NCBI GenBank assembly: GCA_964036045.1
Contig: OZ038378.1
Location: 162,076,576 to 162,140,575, forward strand
DNA length: 64,000 nt
Direction of reading: 5' to 3'
DNA from: Eutreptiella sp. 'Long Island Sound 2002'
Lineage: Eukaryota > Euglenozoa > Euglenophyceae > Eutreptiales > Eutreptiaceae
Both the position numbers and the translations under genes were made by a program. Numbering within the stretch: the first letter of the stretch is position 1; each line of letters starts with the position of its first letter. Shown here one piece after another: positions 1-13,000 of the stretch. The notes below the pieces were generated by a model. It was given only the letters and a program-made list of their open reading frames with translations. It ran no database searches and was not told the origin of the DNA.

Positions 1-15
1 CTTCGTCGCAATACA

Positions 16-192
16 GGTAGCGGCCGAGTGGAAACGCAGCCGACCGGCATCCGTGTGGTCGGCGGTTCGAACCCCAATCTGCCCACTTTTGCGCCGCCGC
101 CGGCGGCGGCGCTAAAAGGCAGCAGCCCAGGATTCGAACCAACGCCTGCACAATGCTATCGGCTGCGTTACCATTGGACCGCTGGCCGTGTT
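16..192. repeat. Tail-to-tail tRNA-like pair, copy 1
   Basis: The plus-strand half (about 16-90) has an A-box-like GCGGCCGAGTGG and a B box GGTTCGAACCC, followed by TTTT at 87-90. The minus-strand half (about 190-118) has an A-box-like GGTCCAATGGTAACGC and a B box GGTTCGAATCC. The 3' ends face each other across a GC-only palindromic spacer (GCCGCCGCCGGCGGCGGC). Acceptor and T stems pair poorly in both halves, so these look like tRNA-derived repeats or pseudogenes. The same arrangement recurs at 13486-13655. The tRNA-like boxes are seen directly; origin as a mobile repeat is inferred. Confidence 0.55.
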
Positions 193-242
193 ACCAGCAC
201 CGTGCGTCCCCACTGCTTGTAGCCTATTAAGCAAAAACTTTT

Positions 243-301
243 GACCCCCCCCCCACCCCCCCCCCACCCCCCCACCCCCCCACTCCCCCACCCCCCCCCC
301 C
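243..301. repeat. C-run low-complexity block
   Basis: Runs of 7-10 C separated by single A or T bases over about 60 bp. The minus strand is a strong G-quadruplex candidate. It is the longest of many G/C homopolymer blocks in the left half of the window. Confidence 0.8.
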
Positions 302-624
302 TCAAAAAAGTGATATCCAGTTTTAGGGGGTAGAGGCCTCAAAATCAAAAAATCCATTGGGGGATGCTCTTATTGGGCAAAATAATGATTTTACAAGGGG
401 TTGGACATCCAATATCATGCCTTGGGGTATGCTACGCGAATGACCCCAAAAAAGGGGGGTATATGACGCCCGCGCCTGCGCTTGATCTAACAACCTCTCT
501 TCGAGGTGATTCCCCATTTTGCCCGTTCCCCCCCCCCCCTGTTTCTTTTTTTTTTTACGAAGCTGCAATAGTGCTGCAACAGTACGAGATAATCTTGGGA
601 TCTAAGTACACTCTCAGTACACTC

Positions 625-657
625 CCCTTCCCCTTCCCCTTCCCCTTCCCCTTCCCT
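625..657 (+). repeat. CCCTTC microsatellite
   Basis: About five tandem CCCTTC hexamers, seen directly. Confidence 0.85.
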
Positions 658-1620
658 CAGGACGTTGTGCCAACGCAGCCCCCGGACTGCCCCTGTCTTC
701 ACTGCTCCGCGTCGGGTCCACACGGAGGAGGGCACTGGCCCCCACCGTCGGCCACGTGCATCCCCAGCGCCTCAGACCAGACCAACAATGTGGAGCCAAG
801 AAATGCACGGCATTGGCTGCTTTTAGGCAAAAAGCCCCCAGGGGGGGGGGGGGGGGGCATGATTCTCACTTGTGAAGGGGCGGGGGGGGGGGCAGCGGCT
901 AGGGGGGGCATGTTTCTTTGTTCTGCAAGGGGGGGGGCAGCGGCAGGGGGGGGGGGGTAGCAGGAACCCGCTCTTTTGCACTATCGCGTTTGTGGGAGAC
1001 AAGGGTACCATTGCCATTGGTGGTTAAGGATGATTTTCAGTCATGTAATATTGTGTTCAACTGGGCCCACACTGCTAATAGCGGGTTCCAAAGAACTTGG
1101 GTCCCTGCCGCTGCATGAGTTCATGAGTTGGAGACCATTCCTTATTGCCCCATTGACTTGTGGTGCACACGAGGAGCTCACCCCCCCCCCACTCCCCACA
1201 AAAACGCTCATACATACCTGCGTTGACAAGAAAACCATATACTGCAGAATTCCGGCGCCTCAAAAGGCGAACCGTTGTTATCAGCAGAGACACACTCTCA
1301 CACAATGTGAGAAACCAATGAACCAACGACCCCAAGCACCCACTGTGGATGAGCACAACAGGGCAGGCGAATCACAGGGCACTGGTCTCCAAACACCTCA
1401 TCAGGCCATCATATTGAAGAAAGTCATGTGGCTAGGCGCCTTTCTGTAATAGGTCAGGGTGGAGGAGGGACGTGGGAGGTTTTCCCCAATCTTCTTGAGT
1501 CACAGGCTCCCGACCCCTCCCAACTTCCGGACCAGCCAGGGAGAGGGAAGATGCACGACGTGTACCGGAGCACCAGTTATCATGTTGCCGCGTTTTTTGA
1601 GACAGGCGTAGCCGCCTGCT

Positions 1621-1660
1621 CGCACACACACACACACACACACACACTCACTCACGCACA
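1621..1660 (+). repeat. CA microsatellite
   Basis: CA dinucleotide run passing into CACT/CACG variants. Confidence 0.85.
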
Positions 1661-3788
1661 CATTGTTCCCACCACAATGGGCTTGCATCCGTGTCCTCTC
1701 ACAGTCTCAGCCATACTCTACAGGCTGCAAAACAACATCACACCGGGTCGCAGTGCTGAGACACCGCCGAGGGTGTTGGGGGCTCCCAAACCTCCGACTG
1801 CCGCCCGGCCCTGAAAGGGTAGGGGGCGAACGCTGCAATGGTCCATTCTTGAGCGCTTGGCACTGCTGGTGCGAGGGTGTATGGGGACTCCTGGCCAATG
1901 GTCAAAGGTCCGGTGGCCATTCTTGGCCAATCACAAGACAACCGAAAAGGGCGAAAATATAACAAGGGACCGTTTTTGCAGAAGTTTTGGTGGAGGCAGA
2001 GGTCGAACACCCGGCGGCAACGCAGTGGGTCCATGTGCTGCGACAGCTGCACCCCGTGTTCTTCGCAGAGGTTCTGGTATGGCCTCAAAGTTGCGAAAAC
2101 AGCACAATCATGAACAGGCCCGTAACTAAAGCAACAGCAGACGGGGCTGAATCCCTGTATCCCCCCGTCCCTGAAATGTCCACAGGACACCAACGCTCAC
2201 CCTCAAAACCACCCAACTCCACAACCCCGCTTGCAAAGGTGAAAATCTGTTAAGCTTGGGCAGTGGATGGGATTCACCCTTTGATAGACAGAGGGATGGA
2301 TGGAGTGCACCATTCGGACATTTTGGCTAGGTGGCTGGAACTATCAGATTGAGGGCACCCAACCCACACACAGCCACCCTGTGTGGGCTCTCGGCTCTTG
2401 GCAGTGCTCAAGCACACGCCAAGTCTGTCAGACTAGGCTGTTTTTCCTGCTCGTCAAATACGTCGTACACAACTGACATAGGGATCACTGTTTCTTGTCA
2501 CTGAATGCTAGAAAAACAGGTAGAATAGCAATATGGGACAAAGGAGTGGCTGCGTCTGGTGGAGGTGTGCATGGGTGGGGCTGTGCACTGAGGTTGTGCA
2601 TGCGGAGCGCGGTTCAAGCGACCTTTGTCTTCCATGTTCCGATGGGTCACTGTACAGAAAGGTGCCACAACAAGCCCAGCTACAAAGGAACGGAATCGCA
2701 TGTGCACCGGATCCTGGGATTAAAGCGAGGTTGATGGCCTGGTCGCGATAGTGCTGAAGACAGTGCTCCCAATGGTTGTGCAGATGCATAGCCCCACTCA
2801 CTATGCACAGCCCCACCCCATGTGCGGCGGTTGCATCTCTTTTTCACATGAATTCGTGCACTCAGGCCCTCAAAAACCAGGACCGTGTCCCAGAAATGCA
2901 TTTGCCTCAAGCAGAGGGAAGAAGCTGGAGGGAGGAAGCAACATCATGCACTAGCAGCGGGGGTTAGGGAGCCTGGAGGAGGGGGAAGAGCCTGAGGGAG
3001 GGGGGCAGAGCAAAATGGCTTCAGGAGAGAGGCAGGGCGAAAGAGGACACGGTTGAGGAACGGGCACTGCATGAGGAATGGCGCCGCCTAGTGCGTTGAG
3101 GTGGTGCTTACTGACCTGGTCCTGCTGCCTTGGTCTGAACGCAACCCACCCTTTGTACCCAAAGACAAGAAGGAGAGAAGGGGCATGGGCGCCGACAAAT
3201 TTCTTAGAAAGGTACACCACATGAATCCTGTTCTTCACGTTCGCCTCACCCTCCCCCCGACTTCTGCTGCTTCTTCTTTAGTCTCTCTCACGCTGTTCGT
3301 GCACTCCCCATTTTGGATGGCTGAAGGACCAGAGCGAGTTCTTGCTCCAGATGGACGCTGATCATGGGGGACGGTGGGAGGTCCGGCGGGCTCACAGACT
3401 GCCCTTTGCTGCGGTCACCTTTTGGACCCGCCAGGCGTCAGTGTGGCAGAAAAGGTGCTGGCAGTCCACGCCAGATATCTCCCGCCATTTTCGGCGCCAC
3501 CAACGCCCGCTAATGCGGGCCAACCAGTGCCCCAGTTCCTCCGGCGGGAGCAAACCAACCCTGGCCCCAACCCCATTTCCACAGGTACGCCAAACGTCAG
3601 AATCAACTCGGTCCAGACCCCAAGACGAGGCCGCACTTACGGGTAACGAGTCCCACCGGGCCTCAGACACTGTGGATTGCATGCGGCGCTGCTGCGTGGA
3701 ATGGCCATACAAGCAAACACCAAACGCTCTCCCAACGCACAAAGGGCAAATGCATTTGCCATCTGCCCCCACACGAAAAGTGCAGGGG

Positions 3789-4180
3789 AAGAAAATTGCT
3801 CTGCTGGGGAGGGGGGGGTGACACGGAGGCCCATTTTCCCAACTCCCCCCCCCTCCTTGGCCGCCGTGACGGGAGGGGGGGGTTCAGGGCGGGGGTGCCC
3901 GACCTGCCGTGCCGGGGGGGGAGGAGGGTCAACCCAACATCTATGGCTCAAAATGATACCCATGTCGCGCTGATCATTTTGACTACTCAAATGTGGGGGG
4001 GGGGGGATTATTGGTGGAAAAAACTTTTTCGGGCCAAAATTTTGTGTTCCTGCACCTTCGGCGCCAACATCCGTTCTTACACCAAACAAAGGGCCCGACA
4101 CAGAACCCCATTTCTCCAACCCCCCCCCCTCCTTCGGCGGGCGTCCATGTACCCCCCCCTCCCCGCAGAGCAATTTTCAG
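3789..4180. repeat. Imperfect inverted repeat
   Basis: The left arm begins GAAAATTGCTCTGCTGGGGA (3789 on) and continues into a G run. The reverse complement of the right arm (about 4137-4180) begins GAAAATTGCTCTGCGGGGA and also continues into a G run. Between them lies a second C-run motif resembling the one inside the left arm. It could be a foldback element or two inverted copies of a dispersed repeat. Confidence 0.5.
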
Positions 4181-5109
4181 GTCGCCCAGTGTGAACCCCA
4201 ACCCCCGATCCCCAGATGAGCACTGCATCACTACATTTCGTACCGACCCAAACGGTCCGTGTATCTGCTGCACTACAATCGTCACCATGAAACAGTTGTT
4301 GGTGGCGGTGGCGCACTGTCTTTCAGGACGGAAAAGGGGGGGGGGTGTCGCGTGCTCGGACAGGCCTTTGACCTCCCCCGTCGTGGCCTCCTGTCCCTTG
4401 AACAAGCCACACCCTTGGGCAACGGGGGGACTGTGGATATATACGCGGGGATCACTGCCGCACAAGCGACAGGCGTAGGCCATGCAACACTTGTGCTCTC
4501 ATGAAGCCCGGGATTCGGCGGTTCATTGTGGATCGCGAGCCGAACATTTGGGGGCAGAGGAGAACCGACTTCGTGCAGAGGGATCTTTGGCGCGATCAGA
4601 CGAGCACCGGGCCAAGGTATTCACAGGCACCCGTGCCCCAATGGGCGACGCTGCCGGGCCGGCCATTGCATTCACGGATGCGGTGGCCTGGGCTGTGGGT
4701 GCATGGCTGAGGAGCCAGGAACGAAACGTGTACTGGACAGTGGCTAACCGCCAGCGGTTGGTCACCGGACGACACTTGGCGTTGCACCGCTGGCAGTTGT
4801 GGTCAACCGACCATTTTGGCCGGTAACCGCCCGCGGGAGGTCAAGCGACCGCAGTGACATGGGGCTCGGCTGGCGTTTCATGACAAACAGACTTGCGCCT
4901 TGAAAACAGCGCTGCGCCCGAAGCTGCTCCGTTGAGATTGCATTTCTTGTCACGGTGTCGAATCCTGCGTGACGGAGGAATGGGTAAATCTGTTCACTGG
5001 TGACAGATGGGGCGTAAAAAATCGGCGGCGCTCGGCGTCAAAGAGAGGGGGACTGTGACTTGGCTTGAGAATGCGGAGCTGAACGAAAACCACATGTTCG
5101 ACGAGATCC

Positions 5110-5325
5110 TCCTGAAGGGGCAGGCCTGAAGGGGGTACGACAAGGCACCCGTTGCGGGAGGGGGTGCCTGAACGCGCCCAGGCAGAACGGATATGCGCAC
5201 ACGACACAATGCAAACGGATGTTTGTATGGAATGCAAGAAGCGAGGGTGAATGCGGGACGGAGCAGAGGCTGTTTGTCGGATCAGCGCAAAGCTTTCCTC
5301 ATCAGGTCCCTGGACCCTCCGGATA
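5110..5325 (+). repeat. Dispersed repeat R1, copy 1
   Basis: Similar to 34800-35030 in the same orientation. Shared landmarks are GCGCCC..GCAG.AC.GATA, the ATGCAA(A)C.GATGT block, GCGAGGGTGA, GCAGAGGCTG and GGTCC..GGACCCT..GGAT. Divergence is substantial, so this is an old repeat. No coding potential is evident in either copy. Confidence 0.55.
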
Positions 5326-6515
5326 AGATCATTTACAATGATAAGCGCCGTATGACTGTACGAACCTCTTCTTTGTCAAGTACGTGTGGGTATGGGGGTG
5401 CAGTTACATGAAAGCTGTCGCTGGGGGTGGATCGCGGGGCCTCTGATAGTAGGCCACACCCCGTTTTTCTTACCCAAAGGCGATGCTCATTGGCCCCCGA
5501 TGCAGCGGCGTGCCCAACGTACGGTGCTGTGTGCTTCTGGAGCACAGGTACACGGGACGAAAGCCAAACACGCCGGCGGGCAGACTGGCGCCCACACGCA
5601 TTGCGCAATCAAGATCAAGGGTGGGCTTTCCCAGCGACCCCTGACCCCTCGAGTTGCGGCGCGGCACATGGCGTCACGCAGAGAAAGTGGCCCTCAGCCA
5701 TTTTATGAAGCTTCGCCGTGGCCGTGGCGGAGTGGCGCTTCCTGACATGACAAAGGACACACATGCCTGGCACTCCGTGTGCCCGGACATCAAACGGGGT
5801 CCCACTGAATCGCAGGCCACCTCCATCGGGAACGTCGCGACCACTCGCTCTTGCGACCCATCGCGACCGCCCGCGGTACCGAACCGGTACCGGGGCCACT
5901 GTCGGGGTCCATCGCCCCCAATCCCCGACACCCGCGCCCCCACCCGAGCACAGAGCGCTTCGCACACCCGCGGCTTTGGACGTGCCCGGACGCTTGAAGG
6001 GAGCACACACGCGACGCCATGCCCCCAAAACGGGCCCCCCGCGTGCCCATTCCGCGATGCCTCGGCCCTGCGGACCGCAGGGCCTGCCTTGAGCGCTCCG
6101 CAGAAGCGGCACGCGCCAGTCCCACACGGGGCCGTGCTCGCCCCAGTGCCGGGGCTACTGGAGTAGCCCCGGCAAAGCGCGCGGCTCCACGGCGGCCGGT
6201 GTTCGCCGACCGGCTGTCCACCAGCCGATCACCGACCCACTGCGGCCCGCACAGCGCCCACTGCGGCCCACGGAACGCCACGCGGCTTGACCCCTCCGCT
6301 GGTCCGAGCGCTGAGGCAACTGGTCGGTACGGAACACATCCCCCGTGGTCAGGCTGCCGCGCGCGCCGCCGCCGCCCGTTTGCCTGAGCCCAGTGCCGCC
6401 GTTGGCTCCGGCTGCGCGGCACGCACACACGACAGTGACGCGCGCGCGACGTCCGGTGGTGCATGCGCACGGGGACGTGCGGGGGCATTCCACGCGGGAC
6501 CGGTGGCGCGTCCGG

Positions 6516-7036
6516 TCAGGCCGTCTGTCCCGCCGCAGCGGCCGGGCCGACGCGGGGCGCGCGCGCCTTTCCCTTGGGCCCGTGGCTGCCGGACAGCGTC
6601 CGGTTGTGGGAGTGCGGGGACGGGGGCACGCGCGGGTGGGCGCGGGGCATGAAGATGCTCATCTGGTTTTCGGGGGCGGACGGGAGGGACTTGGAGCGCG
6701 GGCGGGTCCGCACGGCGGGCAGCGCGGGCCCCTTCGAGGGCCGGGGCTTGAGCGGGGCCGTGTCCGGGCGGAGGGAGGGGGGCGCTTTGGGTGTGAGCGG
6801 CAGCGCCGGCGTGGGCAGAGAGCCCCGGCGCTCTTCGGCGGCGCTGTGCCGGGGCGACGCCGTCGGGGGCTCGAGGGGCTGAAGGCGGGCGAAGAGGTCG
6901 TCTTCGGTGCCCAGGGGCGGCAGGCCGTCGTCGGCGCCGCCGGGCATCTGCGGGACCAGGTCGTCGATGATCGCCTTCTCTTTCGTGAACGAGGCGAACC
7001 GGTCCAGCGACGGTCGGAAGCCGTCGCGGTACGGGT
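6516..7036 (-). CDS. Gene A exon 4 (terminal)
   Basis: Acceptor CACCCTCAG|AC, phase 1, TGA stop at 6516-6518. It encodes residues 440-611: an acidic/hydrophobic segment (IIDDLVPQMP, EDDLFARLQPLE) followed by a low-complexity P/R/S/K tail, probably disordered. The plus-strand frames over this interval are shadows. Confidence 0.72.
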
Positions 7037-10000
7037 CTGAGGGTGCGGGGGCGCGGCGTTCGGGGGCGGTCGCACACCCACCCACAAGCCCCGACGACGG
7101 CAACGGGCCACAAACGGCGGGGGATCACCCACAACAGCACCCGAACGCAAACCAAAAACGCCCACTGCCTTCGCCGTGTCCGAATATCGAGGGGGTGCAA
7201 CACGCGAAGGGTCAACCCCCGGGGGGCGGGGGTCTGAAAGGACAAGGAAGGTGTGCGTGTGTGTGTGTGAATCGCCAACGACTGCCGCCAGACATTTGCT
7301 GGATCAATAATGTTGGGGCAGGATCCAGCTGCAGGCTCTGCCATGCCGCCCATGTCTTTTTTGTCCTGGAGCCATTTTTGCTGATTGAGCAGGGGGCCCA
7401 GGGATCATTGGAAGGGCGGGAGGTACCCCCTCCCTCCTCCAGGGCGCCCAGCTTATGCCCAGCCACTGTCCCCCTGACGGCAAGTGCCGGCTTCAACGGC
7501 ATTTGTAACCGACAGTAACCGCCCCCAACCGCTTTGGCAACCGCCTCCAACCGCCTGTCTAACCGCCTCTGGGGCCCCCTCTGAGGCACCTTCCGTTCTA
7601 ATGCGCCCCTTGGGGGGTGGCTTTCAAGGTTGAGTGAGGATGCCAGTGGTGCTTCGGGGTGCACGGGGTGCACTTGGGGGAGGGGGGAAGGGGTACTCAA
7701 CCCCCGTGCCACGCACAACCGGCCGCTTGCTCGCCGTTGCTGTCGACTTCGGTCCGATTGACCGGGCGTTGGTGGCGAGGCACGCGGGCCTGACGAACCC
7801 ATCAACCGCTCCACCCCCCGTCCACCCCCTCCGCCGCCCCCGCGCACTTCCCACGCCCTTCACAAGGCCTGCGGCACAAAGTGGGTCTGGGGCTCCGTAA
7901 ACCTTCTTCGCATTCAGTCGAACAGCCCCTCACAACTCTGAACAGCCCCCCCCCTGCGTGACAGTCCGTCGGGTTGCGGTTTCTTTACGGGGCCCTGGAC
8001 AGTCACCCGTTCTTCCCTTCGCATGTCGCGTGGGGTCAATGCGTTCTGTCGGCCGCTGCGGCCGGTGCTCCTGCTGGTGTCCTTTCCGCGTTCGCGGAGC
8101 CCAGTGGTTGGTGTGTTGGGGCTGTGCTGGTTGCGGCGGGTACCGTTTGTTCATTGGCGGTGCCCAGTAGTTGGCGTACCGGAGGTTGTGCTGGTCGCTG
8201 CGGGGGTCGTTTGACGGTCTTCGCTGCCCATGCACCTCCGCCTTCCGGTCGTCCACAACCTGCGCCGCTGCGTTTCCGTGTGCGTGCGGCTCAGATGCCC
8301 CACTCCTCCACGCGTTGTACCGCCCCCCCCCTCCGCTGAGCTGCAGCAGGGCAGACTGTCACGTACGTCCGTATATCTGGAACTTGTCCATGACCCCCCA
8401 CAATGCGCCCCTTCATTTGTGCCGGGCTGTGGTGGTACTCTCCTTGGACAAGCCCATGCTTACGCAAGGGGAGGGGGGTACTTTTTCCCCAAAATTCTTT
8501 ACTGGGCTCGTATGGGGGGTGGGGCCCTGCAAGCACACCTGGAGGGGGCGTGAGCCCACATCGGACGTAGGGATCTTCGAGTGCGTGGCTTTGTTGAAAC
8601 TGGGGCGACGGCTCCTCGGGAATGGACACGATGGAGCTCGACATCTTGCCCTCGGGAATGGACACGATGGAGCTCGACATCTTGCCCTCGGGAATGGACA
8701 CGATGGAGCTCGGCCTCCAGTCGATTGAAGAGCCGACAGAGGCCTCTGGTATCGTGTTCGGTACCACTCGTGGCTCACGCACGGACCCTGACAAGGATTT
8801 CTTGCTCGCCTTCAACGCCTTCCTGGTCCGCGGCGAGATGCGAATCATCGACTGCATCATGTCGCCGCCGCCCAGCGGAACGCTGGGCGCCAGGGTCTGC
8901 CCTGCCGCAAAGTCCTTGAAGAGCTGCATCAGATCCCTGCGAACGGCAGGCGAGTGCAAGGGATCTCACTCGCTGTTACCGTATGGTTGCGTTAGGGTTT
9001 ACAGTGCGCGGCAACGCCCGACGTACCTGACGTACCCGACGTACCCAACGTACCAGCCGGTGCTGCTCACTTAGACTGCGTGAAACTTATGGACCGTGGC
9101 CCTCAATTGCGGTGCATGTCCCCAAAAGGCAATGCTGGAAACACCAGAAGTACCGCGACCACATCGAGCCGGGGCTGAGCTCGAGGGCGGGATCTGCAAT
9201 GAGCAGCAAACGACATTTGTATAGCGCCTCGTCTTGCCTGATCTGGCGCTCAAAGCACTCTTACACGCCGCCATAGGTTTCGTTTAGCTGAGTTCAGCAA
9301 ATTACCTCCGAAGCCCACAAAACCCATTGTTCCATAGAACAACGCCCCCCCCCAGATGGGGGGAAGCCGTCGTCCCTGGGGGAGGTGTGGACATGGAGGG
9401 GGGGGGGGGGGGGCGACAGTACAACTCTGTGCATGACTGCGTGCTATGGCGCGCCGCGTGCCCGGTGTCTTGCACAAGAGGTACTTTAACATCACACAGT
9501 CACCACAACTAGTTGGGCACCGCACGGTACACGCGATGTCCTGTATCAGGGTCCAGAGGGGGGTATGCAGCCCCGTCCCACGCCGTATCCGGGTCACACA
9601 GGCAAACGGGCACTAATGCGGGACACGCATGCCTCATGCCGGCGCCTTCGGCACCGATGGCCACGTCAAGCCCCAGCCCGGCGCCCTTCTACGTCGAAGT
9701 GGGGCCAAGGGCCAGGGGGTCTGAGAATCGAGGGATGCCCCCCAAACGGAATGAATAGACAAAACCCGTTCCTTGCCTGAATTCCTGTCCTGATAACACA
9801 AGGCACACACTCCCTTGCGCAACAACCAGCAATGTTGCGCCGCGTGACCCCCCCCCCCCCGTATGGTGACATGTGAGCTGTCACATGTGTGGTGTTGGTT
9901 GAGGCGAAGTCAGCACAACAGGCAGCACATGCAGTTCACAAGAAGGAAGAAAAGCTTGTCAAGAGCCGAGAAAACGGCCCTGGGCGCCTTTCGCAAAAGG

Positions 10001-13000
10001 TCTGTGAGAGTAGTTTGGAATGAGGACCTTTTGCGGGAGAAGGGAGGCACCATCAATGTCAAGCTGCAGCTAACATACATGCAGGATATACAACACTGTA
10101 CAGACAGAGCATGGAGGCACCCCACCCCCCGAAGGATTGCTGGGCTATGGTGCGTGAGCACAAGACGCGATCAGCACAAAGCGCAGAAAGAAATGTGGCT
10201 CGTCAGTGGCCTACAAGACCATAGGTACCTTTCTGTCAACAAGGACGCAAAGATGCCAGTGGATGTACCACTGAAAAAGCAGAGTTCAGTGAAGACGCGG
10301 CGGCACGTGAGTAACCAACGCCACGCAGGCTTCACCGGAACCCCCCCGGGAGGGGGGGAGGGGGTCCAGGGGAGGGGGGAAGGGGGTCCTGGGGCGGAGG
10401 AGGTGGAGGGGCAGCCGCAGGAGCAGCGGCAGGAGCAGCGGCAGGAGCAGCGGCAGGAGCAGCGGCAGGAGCAGCAGGAGGGGTTGGAGGTGGATGTGGA
10501 CGTGGTGGTGGATTGGGACGTTCCGGCGGTCCCGGAACCGGCGGACTTCGGGGACGCCTTGCACAGCCCCGACAAGTTCCTGAAGGTGACGTCCGCCGAG
10601 GCGACGGCGGTGGACGTCGTCGATGGGGGGGGGACGATCATCAGCCGCCTGTTCCAGGCGCAGGTGATTCGGCGGGGTTCGGGACAGAATAGGGTGGTGG
10701 AGTGCCCGTTCTGGGCAGTGGTGCAGGGGAAGGGGGGGGTGCAACCATGGGTTGTCTCCGTTGTGCCCTTTGTGCAGGTGCGCCCCCCCTCCACGCACAA
10801 CCGGCTCCTCCTCTGCAGCATTGACGCTCTGGGACAGCTGCAGGGGTGGAAGCAGTGTGAGTGGAGCGACGTGCGGGCCATTGCCCCCGCCCCCCACTTG
10901 AAGGAGGCAACGCAGGCGTTTCTGCTCCGCTTCCAGAAGCAGCTCGTGGGGAAAGGGACGAAGGGGGAGAAGGGGGGCAGGGCCGCATCTGACGTGTCCG
11001 GGACCCCTCCCTGCAGAGCAAGGGCCGCACGGAGCAGCAAGCTAGGGGCTCCAGGCGCCCTCGCCCCACGACCACCCCCCGGGAGGCAGCACAGGCAGCG
11101 CAGGCAGCGGGAGACGGGGGGGGGGCACGGGAGAAGGCGGAGATTCTCCGCCTGGAGGCGGAGAACAAGCTGCTGCGCGAGCAGCTGAAGGCGGCGGAGG
11201 CCGCCCGCAAGACGGCACAGGACGCGCTCACCGGTGAGCGCGCCTTGTGGGAGCGGCGGGAGAAGGGGTGGGAAAAGCAGAGGGGGGAGTTGCCTGCGCT
11301 TGGGGTCAAGCAGGTGCGCAACCGGGTGCTTGTCCAGCAGGCCCTTCAGCTCCGTGAGGGTGGCCTCTTTGACCCCCATGTTGATGGCCACATGGCGTTG
11401 GGCGCTGAGTGCAGATCCCCCTGTAGTGGAAGTGGAGCTGGAACGTGATGATGATGAGGAATCTGAGTCACTACCTGAATGGGAGACATCAGACAAGTGT
11501 TGCCATTGGCACACTCAAAAACAGTGTGGCACATGCCTTTTGTGCCTCATTGTATGCTTCTTGTCTCTTCCGGCCAGTGATCCTATCTTTAAACCTAAAA
11601 TAAAGCAGCGCGTCGATTACCTCTTTGCGTTTTGCACATGGCGACGGTTGGACTGGGGGGCGGAAATACACTAACAACGAGCGTTGGGTCATGGTAATCT
11701 GCAAGACAAGGAACGCAGAGTACACATAAAACGATAAGTAAACAGTGTGTGGCGTGCGCCGAAGGCACCGAGAAATTTTTTCCCCGTCACCAAAAAAAGT
11801 TCCCAAAACCCAGGTTTTCAGCTGCACTTGAGCTGAGGGGGGAGGGGGGGAGGGGGTCCAGGGGGGAGGGGTCCCCCCCCCCCGTCGGAATGAAAATTAA
11901 AGCAAGTCCCTGCCCCCCCCCCCCCCCCCCCGGGGCCGCCGCCGGTCGCTGGGCATTCCCGTCGCACATGCACATGCCTCTGGGGCACGGGGGCGTATGA
12001 TCAGTGGCGTGCCGTTCCCTGAAGCGAGACTGGGCGCCGCACAAAGCGCCGCACGACCCGGGGGCCGGTCGTTGCACAGGGGCCTGGCTGAGGGGGGGGG
12101 GGGGGGCAGACCCCTCCCCCCCGAAGGTCCACCCCAATGGCCGGCGCCTCTGCCCCACACCCTCCCCAATACCTGTGGCTTGTGACGCTCGGCTCGAAGC
12201 TGAACACCGGGGCCTTCCTGTTGAGGAACCGGAGCTGAGACTTGGCGGCCCCGAGCTGCTGCAGGGCCAGGGCGTGCGCGGAGGAGCGGGGGGGCCACCC
12301 GGCCTTCTTGAGCTGCTCAATGGTGCCCTTGACCTCCCCGATCCGGAGGAGCTGCTGCTGCCGCTGGCTGAAGTACTGCCGCAGGGCCGCACGGAAGTCC
12401 TCGGACCGCCGGGCGTACAGCCGCACGGCGAGGGCGGCCTTGATGCCGTCGGGCACCAGCGTCCGGGAGTAGACCCGGGAGTTGTGGCGCAGGGACTGCC
12501 ACGCGGCGGCGTCGGTGTCGCCGACCCGGAGGGCGTGCTCCGATATGCTCCGCCGGAAGCCCCGCTCCTCCTCTTGCCAGAAGGCGATCATGGCCTGCAC
12601 CGCCGCCTGCCCGCGCTCTGCGAGGGACCGCAGCCACTGCTGGATGGTGCGGAAGGCCTGGATGCTGCGGCGCACCTGCTGACGGTACCTGCGGAGGGGA
12701 GGGTTTGGTTTGGTTTGGCCGGCACCCAGCCCGTGGCCCCACCGTCTCAAGGTGTCTGAAGGCCTAAGGCATGGGAGTGCAAAGAAGCTCTATCCCCAGA
12801 GCTACCTCTCCCCTGGGGGCGGTACATGGGTTCGGCCCATGCCGTATTCGCTCCCCCAGGGTTTGGTACGTTCCAGGAATCGATCCGCCGATCTCTCGCT
12901 TGCACTTCGGGTGTCCAACCGCTGGACCAACCATTCCGTGTGTCACCCTTGAACCTTCTGCTACGACAAGCAGGCATCCGCACTACTGCGGGCACCCGCA

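Larger units (their letters stand above)
193..6515. other. Intergenic stretch, no supported gene
   Basis: All open frames here are short and look like by-products of GC-rich sequence. It holds a C-run block with occasional A (243-301), a CCCTTC microsatellite (about 625-657), G-run blocks (841-957), a CA microsatellite (1621-1660), an imperfect inverted repeat (3789-4180) and one copy of a dispersed repeat (5110-5325). The part from about 5750 to 6515, downstream of the gene A stop, is very GC-rich and may include its 3' untranslated region. I see no splice-linked exons in it. Confidence 0.5.

Noticed and set aside
16-92. Functional tRNA gene (Ser/Leu-like)
   Set aside because: A and B boxes are good but the acceptor and T stems do not pair, and a similar degraded unit recurs at 13486.
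5790-6488. 232-codon minus-strand frame downstream of gene A
   Set aside because: All six frames are nearly stop-free in this very GC-rich stretch; no splice link to gene A, which already ends at 6516.
6349-7353. 334-codon minus-strand frame overlapping gene A exon 4
   Set aside because: It is a different frame over the terminal exon; the gene A frame is supported by splice phases and codon bias.
7505-7570. Telomere-like AACCGCC heptamers
   Set aside because: Irregular and present inside each of three MITE copies, so they belong to the transposon and not to a chromosome end.
10777-10817. 41-nt intron within gene C exon 2 (CAG|GTGCGC to CTCTGCAG)
   Set aside because: Removing it creates an immediate in-frame stop, whereas keeping it leaves the frame open.
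10171-11514. 447-codon minus-strand frame opposite gene C
   Set aside because: Mostly the antisense shadow of gene C exon 2 (serine/cysteine-rich antisense of glutamine repeats). Only a short part near 11320-11410 looks coding-like and is noted under gene C.
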